DNA from: Beta vulgaris subsp. vulgaris
Lineage: Eukaryota; Streptophyta; Magnoliopsida; Caryophyllales; Amaranthaceae
DNA: 64,000 nt
Assembly (NCBI RefSeq): GCF_026745355.1
Contig: NC_079203.1
Span: forward strand, 3,101,967 to 3,165,966
Direction: 5' to 3'
Shown one piece after another: positions 1-11,990 of the stretch. The stretch's first letter is position 1. Each line of letters opens with the position of its first letter. The notes under the pieces were generated by a model. It was not told the origin of the DNA and did no database searches. It was given only the letters and a program-made list of their open reading frames with translations. The position numbers were made by a program, and so were the translations under genes.

Positions 1-1703
1 TTCAAGATTATGGAGCTTATTTTTTTTCTCTTGCAAGTATCGATTAATTCCCCCGCTATTAATGCCCCATCCAAGATCTGTCTGCCCTCCACAAAAGCGG
101 ATTGAAACGGCCCTATGAGTGAACCCATTACTTTCTGCAGTCTTTTTGGTAACACTTTTGCTATGATTTTATAGGATGCACCGACCATACTAATTGGTCA
201 GAATTCATTGAATTTTTTTGGGGCATCGGTTTTGGGAATCAATGCTATGAAAGCCACGTTGGACCCTTTTGGAAGGGTGTTGGATGACCAGAAATTTTCT
301 ACCATTGCATAAACATCGTCTTTTATTACCTCCCATGCATCCTTTATGAACTTAAAATTGAAACCATCCGGGCCTGAAGCTTTTTGAGAATCATAGGAGG
401 CGACAGCCTCGTCAATTTCCTGCCTTGAAACTGGCTCAACAAGTGCAGCAGCTTGGTGGGCAGAGAGTTTCTTAAAATCCAATCCCTCAAAAGTGAGCCG
501 ATTAGGAAAGTCTTCTGAGAAAATTCCTTTGAAGTATTTTACAGCTTCTTTTTGTAAACCTGCATAATCACACACGTTAGTATCATTAATAAACAGTGAG
601 GTTATGGTGTTTTTTCGTTTTTTTATGGAGGCTAGGGCATGGAAGTATCTCGTATTTTTGTCTCCCTCTTTTAGCCATCTGATACGCGAGTTTTGGGCCC
701 AGTAAGCCTCTCTTCTCTTAAGCCAAGTCCATAGGAGATTATGGGCTTCTTTTCGGTCCATAATTTCCGACTCATCAAGAGCCCTATTGACGGATATAAT
801 GTCAAAGTGATGAATTTTGTCCTCTAGGGCACTAATGTTGTGATCAATGTGCCCAAAGACAGTGGTGTTCCATTGTTTCAAGTTATTTTTCACTTGATGC
901 AACTTTTCCACAAAGGAGAGATCATTGTGTTGACTCCAGAATTCTTTAATTATTTTTAGACACCCTGGGTGAGAGAGCCAACAGTTTTGGAATCGAAACG
1001 GTTTTGACCCATAATTATTTTCCCCTTTCTTGATCAATAGAGGGCAGTGATCGGATAAGCCACGCCTGAGGAGGGTAACATGGAGAGTAGGGTAGAAGGA
1101 AATCCATTCCGGATTGATCAGGAGCCGATTGAGTTTGCTTTTAGAAGATCCTCTGAACCATGTGTACCATCCATTTGAAGATGAGATTTTAGTTAACTGA
1201 GTTTTTTGTATGAAAGAGTTGAAATCATTCATTCCTTTCTGATTTACTAACTGGCTACCTCTTTCTTCTGGGTCAGATACCTCGTTGAAGTCTCCTAGGA
1301 TGAGACATGGAAGATTTTTTTCGGCCCAAAAAGAATGAATTTGGTCCCAGACTTGGGCCCTTTCTTGATGATCACAAGAATTGTAGAGGCAGGCTCTGAC
1401 CTTCATTGGGCGGATTAAACCACACACCGCGACCCAATTTTTTTCGATAGTGCTTGATTCAATAGTAAGGAAATCCTTATGCCATAGAGTAATGATACCC
1501 CCCGAGTTCCCATCGGACAGCGAGAAAACAAACTCAACATCGCCATCATTCCATACCGTTGCTATGAACCTTGGGCATGGCTTTTCCATCTTTGATTCTT
1601 GAATGAAAACCATGCTTGGTTTATGGGTGAATATTTGTTTACGAGGGGAAGATCTTTTGATACGGGCATTGAGCCCTCTTATGTTCCAGGATAGAATGGT
1701 CAT
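1..1703 (-). pseudogene. LINE-A ORF2: endonuclease and start of reverse transcriptase, interrupted
   Basis: The start at 1703 gives MTILSWNIRG, the usual N-terminus of the apurinic-like endonuclease of plant L1 elements. EN motifs seen are IFIQESK, LILGDFNEV and SDHCPLLI. The usual LDR motif reads LNR here, a likely damaging change. A KEGDKNTRYFH linker and the first RT block follow (SQKASGPDGFNFKFI, FIALIPKTDAPKKF). The open frame ends after 501 residues at a TGA that sits exactly where LINE-B has the arginine codon of its DYRPISMVG motif. The same frame continues beyond it ([14 protein letters not shown] and on) to the window edge. The product would nick target DNA and prime reverse transcription, but this copy is dead. 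Confidence 0.88.
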
Positions 1704-1766
1704 TGAGAGGGGTTTTGAGTGATGAAGTGGGAGATAGAGAAACTGTCTGTTTTCCCAGACATAAGT

Positions 1767-3790
1767 TTAGTTCACGAGGATGGATTCAATTCTCGATTGA
1801 AGTTCAGAGATTGGGCCATCAAAAGACATTCCCATTGATTTTGCAAGGCTTAGAACATCCGAGGAGGTTATTTTTGAGAGGTTCACTTCGTAAGTTGGTA
1901 AGGTGGAAGATTGGAAAGGCCTAGTTTTTTGTGGGTCCAAAGAAGAGATTGGCTGGGTTTTTTTTTTAATTTTTTTGATGAGTTTTTGCACGTTTTTTCT
2001 CTTGTGCAAGTCTTATTGGTTTTGGGATGAGATTCTCAAAACCAGGGGGGAAAAGAGGACTTGAGAAGTTGGATGAGGAGTTGGAGGTTGAACTTTTTTG
2101 TTTTTGAAGAGGCCCAAACTTATTGGAGGTTGAGATTGGGCTTCTAGAGGATGTGGGCTTCAGAGGGGGGAGATGAGGTTTGCGTGGGGCATCAATTTTG
2201 TCATTATTTGGTTCAGTGGGGGGCTGACATGGATTTTATTTGGAAATAGAGTGGGATGGCGACAAAAAAACTCTTTTTGAAGGGGAGATGAGAAGGTGGG
2301 CTGACAAGTCTGATGATTTGAAGTTGGGAGATGCACAATTTTCCCGGGGAGATAGTTGTTGGTTGAAAAGACTGTTTAGTGATTTCCTTTTGTCAGTGGG
2401 GCTTTTTCCTGGGAAATCATCAAACATTGTATTTTCCAGAACTTCATTTAATGACTTATCATGGGAATGTGAAACATCATGATTTCCTTTGGCAGGGGGG
2501 TTTCCTGGGTAGTGTTGATCTCAGTGACATGGTGAGTGACGTCATTTTTGGTAGAAGATGCGAAAAGGTTTGGATTAGGATGTCTGTTTACTGGATATGG
2601 GGTTGGTGGAGATAATTCAGAGGTAAAAACTGGGTATTTCTTGCCATCAATATCAATATGAAGGTTCCAGTTTATTTTGAAAAGACAATTTGTAATCAAC
2701 ATTACCTCAGCAGATGTAAAATTGGAGTAGTCAACTGAGATGACCCTACCATAGATACTGCCAATATTGTGAAGTTTTCATAATTCCATGTTGCCAAAGG
2801 GACTCCATAGATACTTAGAGTTGTCTGCCTCCACCTGGATGTTGTTGATTCATCAACCTCTGAGATTTCAATGAACCACCTGTCTAACCAACAGCTATCA
2901 AGCATTGCCTGTTTGTCTTCCATTGATTCAAAGGTTATCAAGTGTTGTAGGCCCCCCATAGGCTTGATCACCAGGTTATTAACTCCTTCAGCTAGGATAC
3001 TCTCCAGTATCTCTGAAGAACTTTGTGAAGACATAGCAACAACAATTACACTGTTTTTGAATTTTTCCAGGTGGTCGTGGCTCGAATGCCCTTTGATAGT
3101 CAATGCAAAATCATTGTCAATATATCCTGCAATTAAATTTTCACGGGCTGCCACAGTTTCTTCACCAAGGAGTCTAGAACTGGCAAGTCTGGCTTATGAG
3201 GGGTTTTTGTCAAAAAAAATATGGAATAGGTTCATCAATTCGGTGGAGTGGTGGAGTTTCTTGTGTCTGAGGGTTAGTAGTGGTTTTGGTTTTTTGTTTT
3301 GGATTTTTAGTGAGGCTAGGTTGAGGGGCAAAGATGTTTTGGAAAGAGACTTCTTTATAGATTCTATGGTCTCGGAGGGAGGAGGAATTTCGATGGTTTG
3401 GTGGTCTGGGGAAGGTTTTGGGTGTGGTGATGTTTTGATTTTTCAAGTAAAGATGGCGGGGATCTGTTGAATGGGGATTTCATAATTTGCTGGTTGAACT
3501 TTTAGGACTCTTCCTTCAAGTTTGATGCCATTCATTTCATGGATTGCTTGTTTCAGGGCAGATTCAGTCAAGAATCTAATGAAAGCAAAACGGTACTGGT
3601 GGTTGGTTTTCACGGTGGGGGGGGGGGGGGTGACAATATTTAGGATTTTTCCGGATTTTGCGAATAGACCAGCAACATCTGATGGTCTGGTATCGGGAGG
3701 AAGGAGAGAGACAAAAATGGTTTTTTTTTGCTAGAGGTTGAAGATGGGTTGGGGACTTTGAACTCTTCTTTTTCCTAACCTGTGTTCATT
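1767..3790 (-). pseudogene. LINE-A ORF1: RRM plus DUF4283-like RNA-binding protein, broken
   Basis: Pieces of one ORF1 lie in several frames. From 5' to 3' on the minus strand there is an RRM-like segment about 3730-3490 (RPSDVAGLFAKSGKILNIV, then FAFIRFLTESALKQAIHEM). A DUF4283-like segment follows about 3154-2710 (KPMGGLQHLITFESMEDKQ, then WRQTTLSIYGVPLATWNYE). Last is a C-terminal tail about 2009-1767 (LAKSMGMSFDGPISELQSRI) that matches the tail of LINE-B ORF1. A T run at 3721-3729 and a G run at 3617-3630 fall where the frame changes. An early in-frame stop also follows the first four codons near 3,770. The family role is RNA binding in the LINE particle. Confidence 0.8.
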
Positions 3791-3829
3791 TTCCCCCTTA
3801 AGCTAGGTTCTCTCTCTCTCTCCAGGAGG

Positions 3830-4318
3830 TAAGTTTAACTTAATGATCGCTTATATTATCTCACTTGCTATTATAATGATTCATGATTATTTGATTTGTA
3901 TGTGATCGTTATAATGTTACGTGATCTAATTTCTTTAATCCTCCTTGCATGTTTATACATTGTACAGTTGTATGACATTTTTTTTAAAAGAGAAATTTCA
4001 TTAATTGAAGAACAAACGACATCTACAATATTAAAGAAAAGCAAGATACAATCCAAAAAGGTTAAATCAAATTCGTATTTGAAGAAACTACAGTGAACTG
4101 GATCGAACCAAAGCGTGGATTATGCACTAGGGTGCACAATGCTGATTGTGCACCCAAAAAGAACATACCATTTATATAAAAGAATACGAACGTTTTTCAA
4201 CAACTTTTCTACTTTAAAAAAGAACACACGACTCAAAATTAAAGAACGTGTAAATTAATATTTATAAAAGAACAAAGGTTATAATGAAAAGAACATATAG
4301 TAAATGAACATTACACTT
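3830..4318. other. AT-rich stretch without a gene; short hairpin at 4130-4155
   Basis: No coding frame is seen. GGGTGCACAATG and its inverted partner CATTGTGCACCC-like sequence (actual right arm GATTGTGCACCC) form a compact hairpin at 4130-4155. AGAACA-rich sequence follows. A related hairpin (GGGTGCACCATG) lies at 6108-6145 on the far side of the nested Tourist-like pair, so the two may be ends of one further element. Confidence 0.4.
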
Positions 4319-5017
4319 AGGGCCTGTTCTCTTCGGCATAAAATAGCTGAACTGAACTAAATTATATTATAACTAATAGTAGTGATAATAATATAATATA
4401 ATATTATTTAATTAATAATAAATTCATAATAATGATTTTATTAATAATAATAATAAGTTATTAAATGAAAAAATAATAAATTATTTTAATAAATTATTAA
4501 ATTATAATAAATTATTGTGAGATAGATGGATTAGTCCGTGATAAACAGATAAACTAATAACTTGACGAATAAAATTAGAATATCAAAATATATAATATAT
4601 TTTATCACCCAACGCTTAAAGAAAATGTTACAAATTTAATAGGATGTGTACATTATTTTCCATGTTTTTTTAGTGTAATTTTGCAAAGAGCTCAAAATAT
4701 TTTCTTTTTTTATTTTTTTTTCTTTGTCGTTGATCGGTTGTTTTGCTTGTGCTAGATTTTAATTTTTCTACAATTATGCGTCTTTACGCTTTATTTTAGT
4801 TGAGATTTTGAACTCGGAAAAATAATCCTAATCGAATAATTAAGTATTAGATTATTTTTTTTCTTTCACCAAAATATATAAATAGACACACGTTACTTTT
4901 GAAAGCAATAGTAATAGGAGTAATAATAACAATAATAATATAGTTATTATAATAATGATATTGATATTTATAATAATAATAGTAATAGTAGTAATAATAA
5001 TAATTATCATTGTCTTA

Positions 5018-5659
5018 GGGCCTGTTCTTTTTGGCATAAAACAGCTGAACTGAACAGTACTGAACTGAACTGAATTGAATTAAATTGAATTAAACTAAAT
5101 TGAATTAAATTGAATATAATAAGTATATAAACAATATTAAAAAATAATAATATGAATATTAAATAATAATTATAATGATAAGTAATAATAATGAATAATA
5201 ATAATAATAGTATTTTGGATATTTTTAAATAATAGTTATAAATAAATAATATTAATAATCATAAATTAATAATAATTAATGATAATAATGATAATTAATA
5301 ATAATAATTTTATAATATTTTTATTAATATATTGATACTGGATGATGATTATATAAGAACAATAATATCTAAGAAGTACATTAATATTACTATTTTAATT
5401 AATACAATAATATTTAGTAATAAAAATAATGATTGGGTCGGACCGCACAAAATTGCATCATAAACCGTTTTGATGCGATTTGATTGGTTTATGGGCTAAA
5501 AAACGTGGGTTTATTTACCATGTTCCTCCTAATAATAATAGCAATAATACTAAGTAAAGCTATAATAAAAAAAATAATATATAAAAATAATAATAAAAAT
5601 ACTTAATAATAATATATAAAAATAAATAAATAATAATGATAATAATAAATGAATAAATC

Positions 5660-5721
<62 letters not shown>

Positions 5722-5890
5722 TAATAATAATAATAATAATAATCAGAGTAAGTAAAATAAATTAGACAACCATAATAATAATATTTAACAAAATAGTTAT
5801 CAAAGAATAGAGCTGAACTAAACTGAACTAAACTGAGCTGAACTGAACTGAGCTGAACTGAACTAAAAATAAGTTGGGGAGAACAAGCCC
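5018..5890. mobile_element. Inner Tourist-like element nested in the outer one, TTA duplication
   Basis: Its ends are GGGCCTGTTCTTTTTGGC and GGGGAGAACAAGCCC, with TTA at 5015-5017 and 5891-5893. GAACTGAACT-type subterminal repeats sit at both ends. The centre is ATA/TAA-rich and non-coding. It belongs to the same family as the element around it. Confidence 0.6.
5655..5746. repeat. (TAA)n microsatellite
   Basis: A nearly perfect TAA/AAT trinucleotide run lies inside the inner Tourist-like element, with one short break. Confidence 0.9.
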
Positions 5891-6145
5891 TTATTATCAG
5901 AGAATTAAATGACTTAATTGAGTTGAACTGAATTGAACTGAAAATAAGTTAATTGCAGAGAACATGCCCTTAAGGTAAAAGAACATATACCTTTTAAATT
6001 TAAATTTGAAAAAGGAATATTTAATTGCAAAATTTAAGGAAGCAAATAACAATAATTTTTTTAAAATTATAGACTCTAAAAATGATAAAACGACGTAGTT
6101 AAGGAAAGGGTGCACCATGCTGTACATGCACTTGGGTGCATGTAC

Positions 6146-6830
6146 TTATTTGCGAGATCGAACAATCGCATCTCCCTTGTATTTGTTGAATCAAGTAGCT
6201 ATTGATGAAGAAAATCTATCATTCTCACATAGTTTAGGAATAACATTCTTGATCGAGCCGTGTTGACCGCATCCGGAATTCCAATACTTTCATATTGAAT
6301 CTCAAATTTCAACCAATGAGAACAATTTCTCATACCTAAAGACAAAAACACCATACTCATAACTCTCATAGGGAAGAAGGAAATCTCCACAAAAGAGACT
6401 AAAATCCCCATGATAGGATTTGAGAAAAACTCTAGAGAAGAGACTAATTTATTCAATAAAACAATAAAATGAACTAAAAACTGAAAATAAAAGAGGAAAA
6501 GGGGCTTACCATGGATGAAATCATCCATGACAGTCCCTGATTGATGAACAAGGAAAACGAGAGGCTAGGGTTTGAGAGAAAGAAAGAGGAGGTGGATGCA
6601 TGATAGTGCAGAGTTGAGGGGATTTCCATATAACTGGCTCGTCCAATTGTACAGCTGCATGACTTGATTTATCTATTCGTGTTCATATGATCTACTTGAT
6701 GACATACTTGTTTATTTAAGGATTTTTTTTATTTTATTTTTACCACCTTTTAAAATCAAAACTAGTTTTTAGTTCTTTGTTATTCCCCAAGTTATTAATA
6801 TTCTCATGTTAAAAAAATATCTTCTAATGT
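6146..6830. other. No gene recognised; weak minus-strand first-exon look near 6,500-6,560
   Basis: The 6225-6290 stretch resembles 50,125-50,190 (both contain CTTGAT and a GTTGA.CGCATCCG core), so it is a dispersed repeat. On the minus strand a leader-like sequence at about 6590-6530 is followed by ATGGATGATTTCATCCATG and then GTAAGC, a donor-like site. No following exon was found. I do not call a gene. Confidence 0.3.
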
Positions 6831-6831
6831 T

Positions 6832-7350
6832 GCATATCTTATTGGTTAGATATCTACTCCCTCCGTCCCATAATATAAGTCCCATTTTCTTTTAAAGTGT
6901 CCCAAAATAAGTCTGTTTCTATTTTCAATCAATAATTATACCCAAAATACCTCATGAAAATAATTTAACTTCCAAAAAGTCCTCATAATTCAGCTTCCAA
7001 TGCACCATTATTAATGATAAAGTAGTATCTTATAACCCATTAAATCCTCTACACATTAAACTATCAATATAATGTTAAGTTTTATTTTTTGTTAAAAAGA
7101 AAAAAATGTAAGTGTTTCCCAATAAAAATGAATCTTTTTATTTAAATAAAACAAGATTCTAGTTTACCTTAATTCCCGTGTAAAAAGAATCAGGGCTTAT
7201 ATTATGGGACGGAGGGAGTAGTATTTAGAGGTTACATGCTCGAATCTTATACGGAGCATGTTTCTAATTTTTTTAATCTATAATGATGACATATAATGAA
7301 AAAACTAAAGGGAGAGTGTCACGTGGCGCATCGACTTGCTTAATAACGTT
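6832..7350 (+). repeat. SINE-like repeat copy 1, split by a Stowaway-like MITE
   Basis: An A-box-like ATTGGTTAGATATCT precedes the MITE. A B-box-like GGTTACATGCTCGAATC follows it at about 7228-7244. The body ends in GAGAGTGTCACGTGGCGCATCG-type sequence near 7312. A second copy at about 13,315-13,500 has the same order of parts without the MITE. The RNA polymerase III origin is inferred from the box layout. Confidence 0.45.
6857..7218. mobile_element. Stowaway-like MITE, TA target duplication
   Basis: Inverted ends CTCCCTCCGTCCCATAATAT and ATATTATGGGACGGAGGGAG are flanked by TA (6855-6856 and 7219-7220). Length is 362 bp, non-coding. The ends and TA duplication fit Tc1/mariner-derived Stowaway elements. 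Confidence 0.85.
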
Positions 7351-7497
7351 TTTTAATATTTAATATAGATTTTCAAGATAACCACCTTATAAGTTTATTT
7401 TTTTAAAAAAACCACATTTTATGACCTAATAAATCTCATACATACTAGCTAATTGACAGATTTCGTCCTTGAAATCTGTCTTAAAGAAGGGTCTAAA

Positions 7498-7499
<2 letters not shown>

Positions 7500-7544
<45 letters not shown>

Positions 7545-7596
7545 ATATATTATATATATATATATAATATATTATAAATATATATATATATATATT
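7500..7596. repeat. (TA)n microsatellite
   Basis: A long alternating TA tract with a few breaks. The Tyr-Ile repeat reading frame across it is an artefact of this repeat. Confidence 0.9.
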
Positions 7597-7599
7597 CTA

Positions 7600-7958
7600 G
7601 TGAATGAAGGTGTAAGTGATGGAATTGTTCTTAAACCTTTTTTGAGGATGATTTACTTGACGGAATTTGTCAATTGGCAAGTATTTAGATGGATTTAGGT
7701 CATATAAGTTGATCATTTTAAAAAATGAACATATAAGGTGTTTATTTTGAAGAAATTGATTTTATAAGATGGTTAAAGTCAATACTTTACTTGATTATGA
7801 ATGTTTTTTTTAAAAGTTTCCTTGATCTATCTAGGCAGGAAAAGTTGCTAATCAAGAAATGTTGTTAATCTTTACAAATTATTTTATCAACACATGAAAG
7901 GCTTAAAACAATGAAAAGAACGTCCCAATTAATTATATCAACACATGTATATGCCATA
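7600..7958. other. No feature recognised
   Basis: AT-rich non-coding sequence with no frame, repeat or RNA gene that I can support. Confidence 0.5.
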
Positions 7959-7961
7959 TAA

Positions 7962-8212
7962 GGTCTTGTTTGGTTGATAAAACAAATCATGTGAAGTGCA
8001 AATTCCTAGGAAGTAAAAGTATATGACGTTGTTTGGTTGACAAAAATCGTGGGAATTTGCACTTCCTAGGAAGTTCTACTTCCTCCAAAATGGAGGAAAA
8101 TCTACTTCCCATTATCAACCAAACACAATTTTACACTTCCTAGGAATTTCAAATACATGGGAAAAACAACTTCCTAGGAAGTATGACTTCCTATATACAA
8201 CCAAACAAGGCC
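7962..8212. mobile_element. Small Tourist-like MITE, TAA target duplication
   Basis: Ends GGTCTTGTTTGGTTG and CAACCAAACAAGGCC are inverted repeats with one mismatch. TAA flanks both ends (7959-7961 and 8213-8215). Length is 251 bp. The inside repeats ACTTCCTAGGAAGT-like palindromes several times, so the element can fold into multiple hairpins. Confidence 0.75.
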
Positions 8213-8215
8213 TAA

Positions 8216-10467
8216 GTCTCAAAGAGTGTCAAGGCAAGTTCAAGAGTCATACTTCATGAGTAACTATCTCACAAGAAAAACAGAATACTGATGTAGATGT
8301 GTCATTCTATAAGGTTTAAAAATCCTCACTAGGCTTATGCTTACCAAGTAAAATCAAGTCTTTGTTGAGGAATGTTAACCAATCTTACCACGAATTCATT
8401 CAAGTTGCAAAACAATCAAACCATGAAGCAATCAATGACGTCTAACTCAATCTTGTAAAATTTAACTATAATATTCAAGATATGCCAAATTTCGTGAATT
8501 TATCAATCTTATGAATATTACCTATAATCATCAAAGAATTTCCTAAATTTTAGGACATGCATGAATGCAACTAATATGCTCCTAATGCTAAGAAAACAAT
8601 AAATCCCAACTCACTTTCGTAGGAATCGCGATTGAACTTAGCACGTGCAACAAGCCCTTTAAATCCCTATACCGCTCTAGTGGATGAGTAAGGTCTCTTG
8701 AAGGTTTTCAGAAGGCATACCCACAAAACCAAAATATGCAAATATATAGAAAAAATAAAATTATATAATGAACCTAAACGAAAATATGTATGTGCAAAGT
8801 TATGACCAAAAAAGTAAATCCTCCCCCAAGCTAAATAACACATTGTCCTCAATGTGACAAATAATTATAGAAAGGGAAAGGGAAACACCCACAAGCACAT
8901 AACAGGATCAACTTCCTCAATCACACAATCAAGTTAAATCAAAATAAATGGGAAAAAGAGACATGAATCTCAAAAACTTGAACAGAAAGAAAGGAAAGAT
9001 TATACCAAAGGTATATTGTATGAAAACCCATAGTTGATCCTCCTCACGCACCATAAGATCAAATACCTAGATATTAATCTCAATGAATGATAAGAACTCA
9101 ACCTCTGAATCACAATTTGCACAAAGTTTATGAGTTAGTAATAAAAGAAATTAAATTACCTAAATCTAAAAGTAAAAAGCAAAAAAAATAAGTTTAGAAA
9201 ACTTGGGTCGCCTCCTAGGTTCAGCTCATCAAAGCTCGTAGTAGCTTGTCAATTGCATCTGCATGAATCTCACAAAAAAGAAAATAATATACAAAAAAAT
9301 GTAAAATAATTAGTTATAATTCTCTAAAAGACCTGCAAAAAGGAAAATCAAATAAAAAGTTATATCCACAAGAGAAGGAAGAAAAAAATATTAGTCTTTT
9401 TATATGACCCAACAGGGAAAAAACGAATGTACATTAATTACATTATTATATAAGTCATTTAAAGAGGAAGAAATAAGGTACAGTATAGGAAAACAATGAA
9501 CGAGGTCAAGGTTTTGAGAGAAAAGAACATGTGACTCAAAAATAGCAGGTGAAATCGATAAAGACTCATGAATCACATCATTCTCGTCTATAGACTTCTC
9601 CAAAAAAGGTTTTTCAACCAATGGTTCTTCCTTCTTTAAAATATCCATGACATTAATTTTTCCTATACTTGGAATATCAATCCTATAACACTCATTTTCT
9701 ATCCAACCCATATCATCATCATCATAAGTATACGGTTTGGGGATGAGAATCTTGAGTATAATAATCAAATTCATATTGGGGTGAGGGGGTGATATCATTC
9801 ACTAAAATCCCATCACAAGACAAAATATCATCAGAAGTAGAGTCACAATTAGAACAATAGGGAGGTGGTGTAATGTAATTGTTGGGGTGTAGGAATTAGT
9901 CTAGTTGATAAAGACATCTCTCAATCATAAATATCCATAACAAATCGCTCAATTAAATCCCAGCAGTTTTCAGGAGATTGGAATAGAAATCCTCCATTAG
10001 ACATAAATTCTACAACCATCCTAGTTTCTTCATTTAACCCCTCACAAATCACTAGACACATATCTCATAATTCAATTCCATGATCAGGACTAATACAATC
10101 ACCAAGTCTATGACAATATTTTCAAAACACTTCATTCTCACATTGAGGAAAAGAAAAAATTACTTTAGAATTACTAGCATGAATTTGGGGTTCACGAAAC
10201 ATATATGGTGATTCATAAGAACTCATGTAAAAATTGAAATAACTGTGATATAATGCATCAAAACTATGAACATAAGAACCACAAAAATTATGATTATGTT
10301 GCCTATCAGAGAAATTATCCTCATCAAAATTATAATATGACTTCATGATACGAAAAAAAGAAAAAAAATATATTCACAAAAGAAAGGAAAAATATATATA
10401 CAATCTAGTCTCACCAAAAATAAAAAACTGAATAAACCAAACTATCTCCGACAACGGCGCCAAAATT
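8216..10467 (-). mobile_element. Internal region of a non-coding LTR element (LARD-like), minus orientation
   Basis: On the minus strand the sequence leaving the LTR begins with TTTGGCGCCGTTGTCGG (10465-10449), which resembles the primer-binding sites of Athila/Tat-type gypsy elements. Only weak frames remain inside: 10122-10346 (Tyr/Phe/Asn-rich) and 9400-9798. I see no gag, protease, RT or integrase motif. The layout suits a large non-autonomous retrotransposon derivative. A matching left LTR was not found, so the left boundary is uncertain and truncation is likely. Confidence 0.45.
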
Positions 10468-11990
10468 TGATAGGCGTGTTGCGGTCCTAACAAAAGTAAA
10501 TAACTTAACTAACCTCCTAACTATATAGTAGGATAAGTCAGGATCGATCCAACAGTGAGAAAATTATTTTATGATTAGTCCTTGAATAATAGTAAGACTA
10601 AAGGAAATTCATATAAAAAATGCTAGAATCAACTATACTAATCAATATATATAAAAAGACTCTAGAGTTAATATAAGGATCTCCACCAGCATGAATTAAT
10701 ACAATAATACTTCCTACCCCAAACTAATTAAGTAAATGTTCACAAGGAAAAATACACCCTATAAAATACCAAAAACCTCTCCCAAATATCTATGGCTCCC
10801 CTAATATGCACTCAAACCTACTCCTACAGAATCATGCAAATTATAGACATTAAACATGACACTCTATCTTCCTAACAATCCATTCTACCTACTCCCAAAG
10901 AGAACTTCATGTCCTTAATTGAAAATATCCAAATCCGTCAAAATCCAACTCCCGTTGTGATCAAGAAATAGAATCATAACAATACTAGTTATCCCTAATC
11001 TAGTATTAGAATATGCACAATCAATTAAGCAAGAACAATTAAGCAATTAATTTGGGAATTTAAAGGTATAATCACAAATTAATTCACAATAGGGTTCAAC
11101 TTAACCATAGATTATAGAACTATGAAAACATAATTGAAATAAAAATAGAGAAGATCATAAAACATCATAATAGAAAACAAGGAGAAGAGAAGAAGAAAAA
11201 AGATACTTGACTTAATGGAAGAAAGGTAGAGTCTTGAAAAACAATGGAGATCTACAAGTTTCTATGTCTAACTTCTTTCTCTATTGTTAAAAAAAACCTC
11301 TCTCTAAAATCCGTAAGTATAAACTAATAATGATGATAATAATATATAAGATGCTCAAAATAAGGTTAAAGTCCTATTTATAAGCTAAAAAAATATAAAC
11401 CGATATAAGATACAAACATTATACTAGGTTGCATGGGCAAGCAACTTCTTGCACGGGCATGCAGGTTCGTGCATGGTCGAGCGGAATCTCACTTGGTTGT
11501 GCGAGCAAGGAAGAAAATTTCGTGGCTTTTGATTGCTGGTTGCACGGGCAAACACGTATCGGCACGGGAAATACAGAGGTTTTAGCTCAACTTTGAACAA
11601 CTATAACTTTTGCTCCAGAGCTTTATTTCGTACATGCAATATATCATTGGAAAGCTCTTGAAGTCTAGTTCCAACTCAATTATAATTACGTCATTATCAT
11701 TCTTGTGTAAAATGTTATGGGTAAAATGGTACAGATGTATCATATTTTGCACAAGTACACAAAGTCATGTGTATCTTCTTCACTTCCAATCCTATTTTGG
11801 GTACATGATATATTGTTTTCAAGGTCATCAGGCCAAGTGCCTTAATCATCATGTTATCAAATAGGAGTTAAAAGTACCTGAAATTACATCAAAAGACCAA
11901 ACCACCCGTGATAGAATCATGATTTATAAACAGAGACTTAAATATGCATAAATGCAATGTAAATGCTCTAATATTACATGACAATGCACT
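10468..11990 (-). repeat. Putative LTR of the LARD-like element
   Basis: The sequence starts with TGATAGGCGTGTTGCGG directly beside the primer-binding-site-like motif. Near 11,420-11,560 is a GCACGGGCA-rich patch. The far end is not defined by a second copy and is an estimate. Confidence 0.35.

Larger units (their letters stand above)
1..3825 (-). mobile_element. LINE-A, decayed L1-type retrotransposon (3' end outside window)
   Basis: Two minus-strand reading frames follow each other as in plant L1 LINEs: ORF1 with an RRM and a DUF4283-like region, then ORF2 with endonuclease and reverse transcriptase. The presumed 5' end is near 3,815-3,825, where the plus strand shows a TC-rich run beside a CTAGG motif like the one near the 5' end of LINE-B. 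The 3' half (rest of RT, zf-RVT, any RNase H) lies beyond position 1. LINE-A and LINE-B are clearly the same lineage, since their EN and linker regions align throughout. Several stops and frameshifts make it non-functional. Confidence 0.88.
4320..5969. mobile_element. Outer Tourist-like (PIF/Harbinger-type) element, TTA target duplication
   Basis: The left end GGGCCTGTTCTCTTCGGC and right end GCAGAGAACATGCCC are inverted repeats. TTA flanks both ends (4317-4319 and 5970-5972), the usual 3-bp duplication of PIF/Harbinger elements. Subterminal GAACTGAACT repeats lie at both ends. No transposase is seen, so it is non-autonomous. Its size is inflated by AT-rich expansion and by an inner element of the same family. 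Confidence 0.6.

Noticed and set aside
7453..7698. Tyr-Ile repeat reading frame
   Set aside because: It is the (TA)n tract read through.
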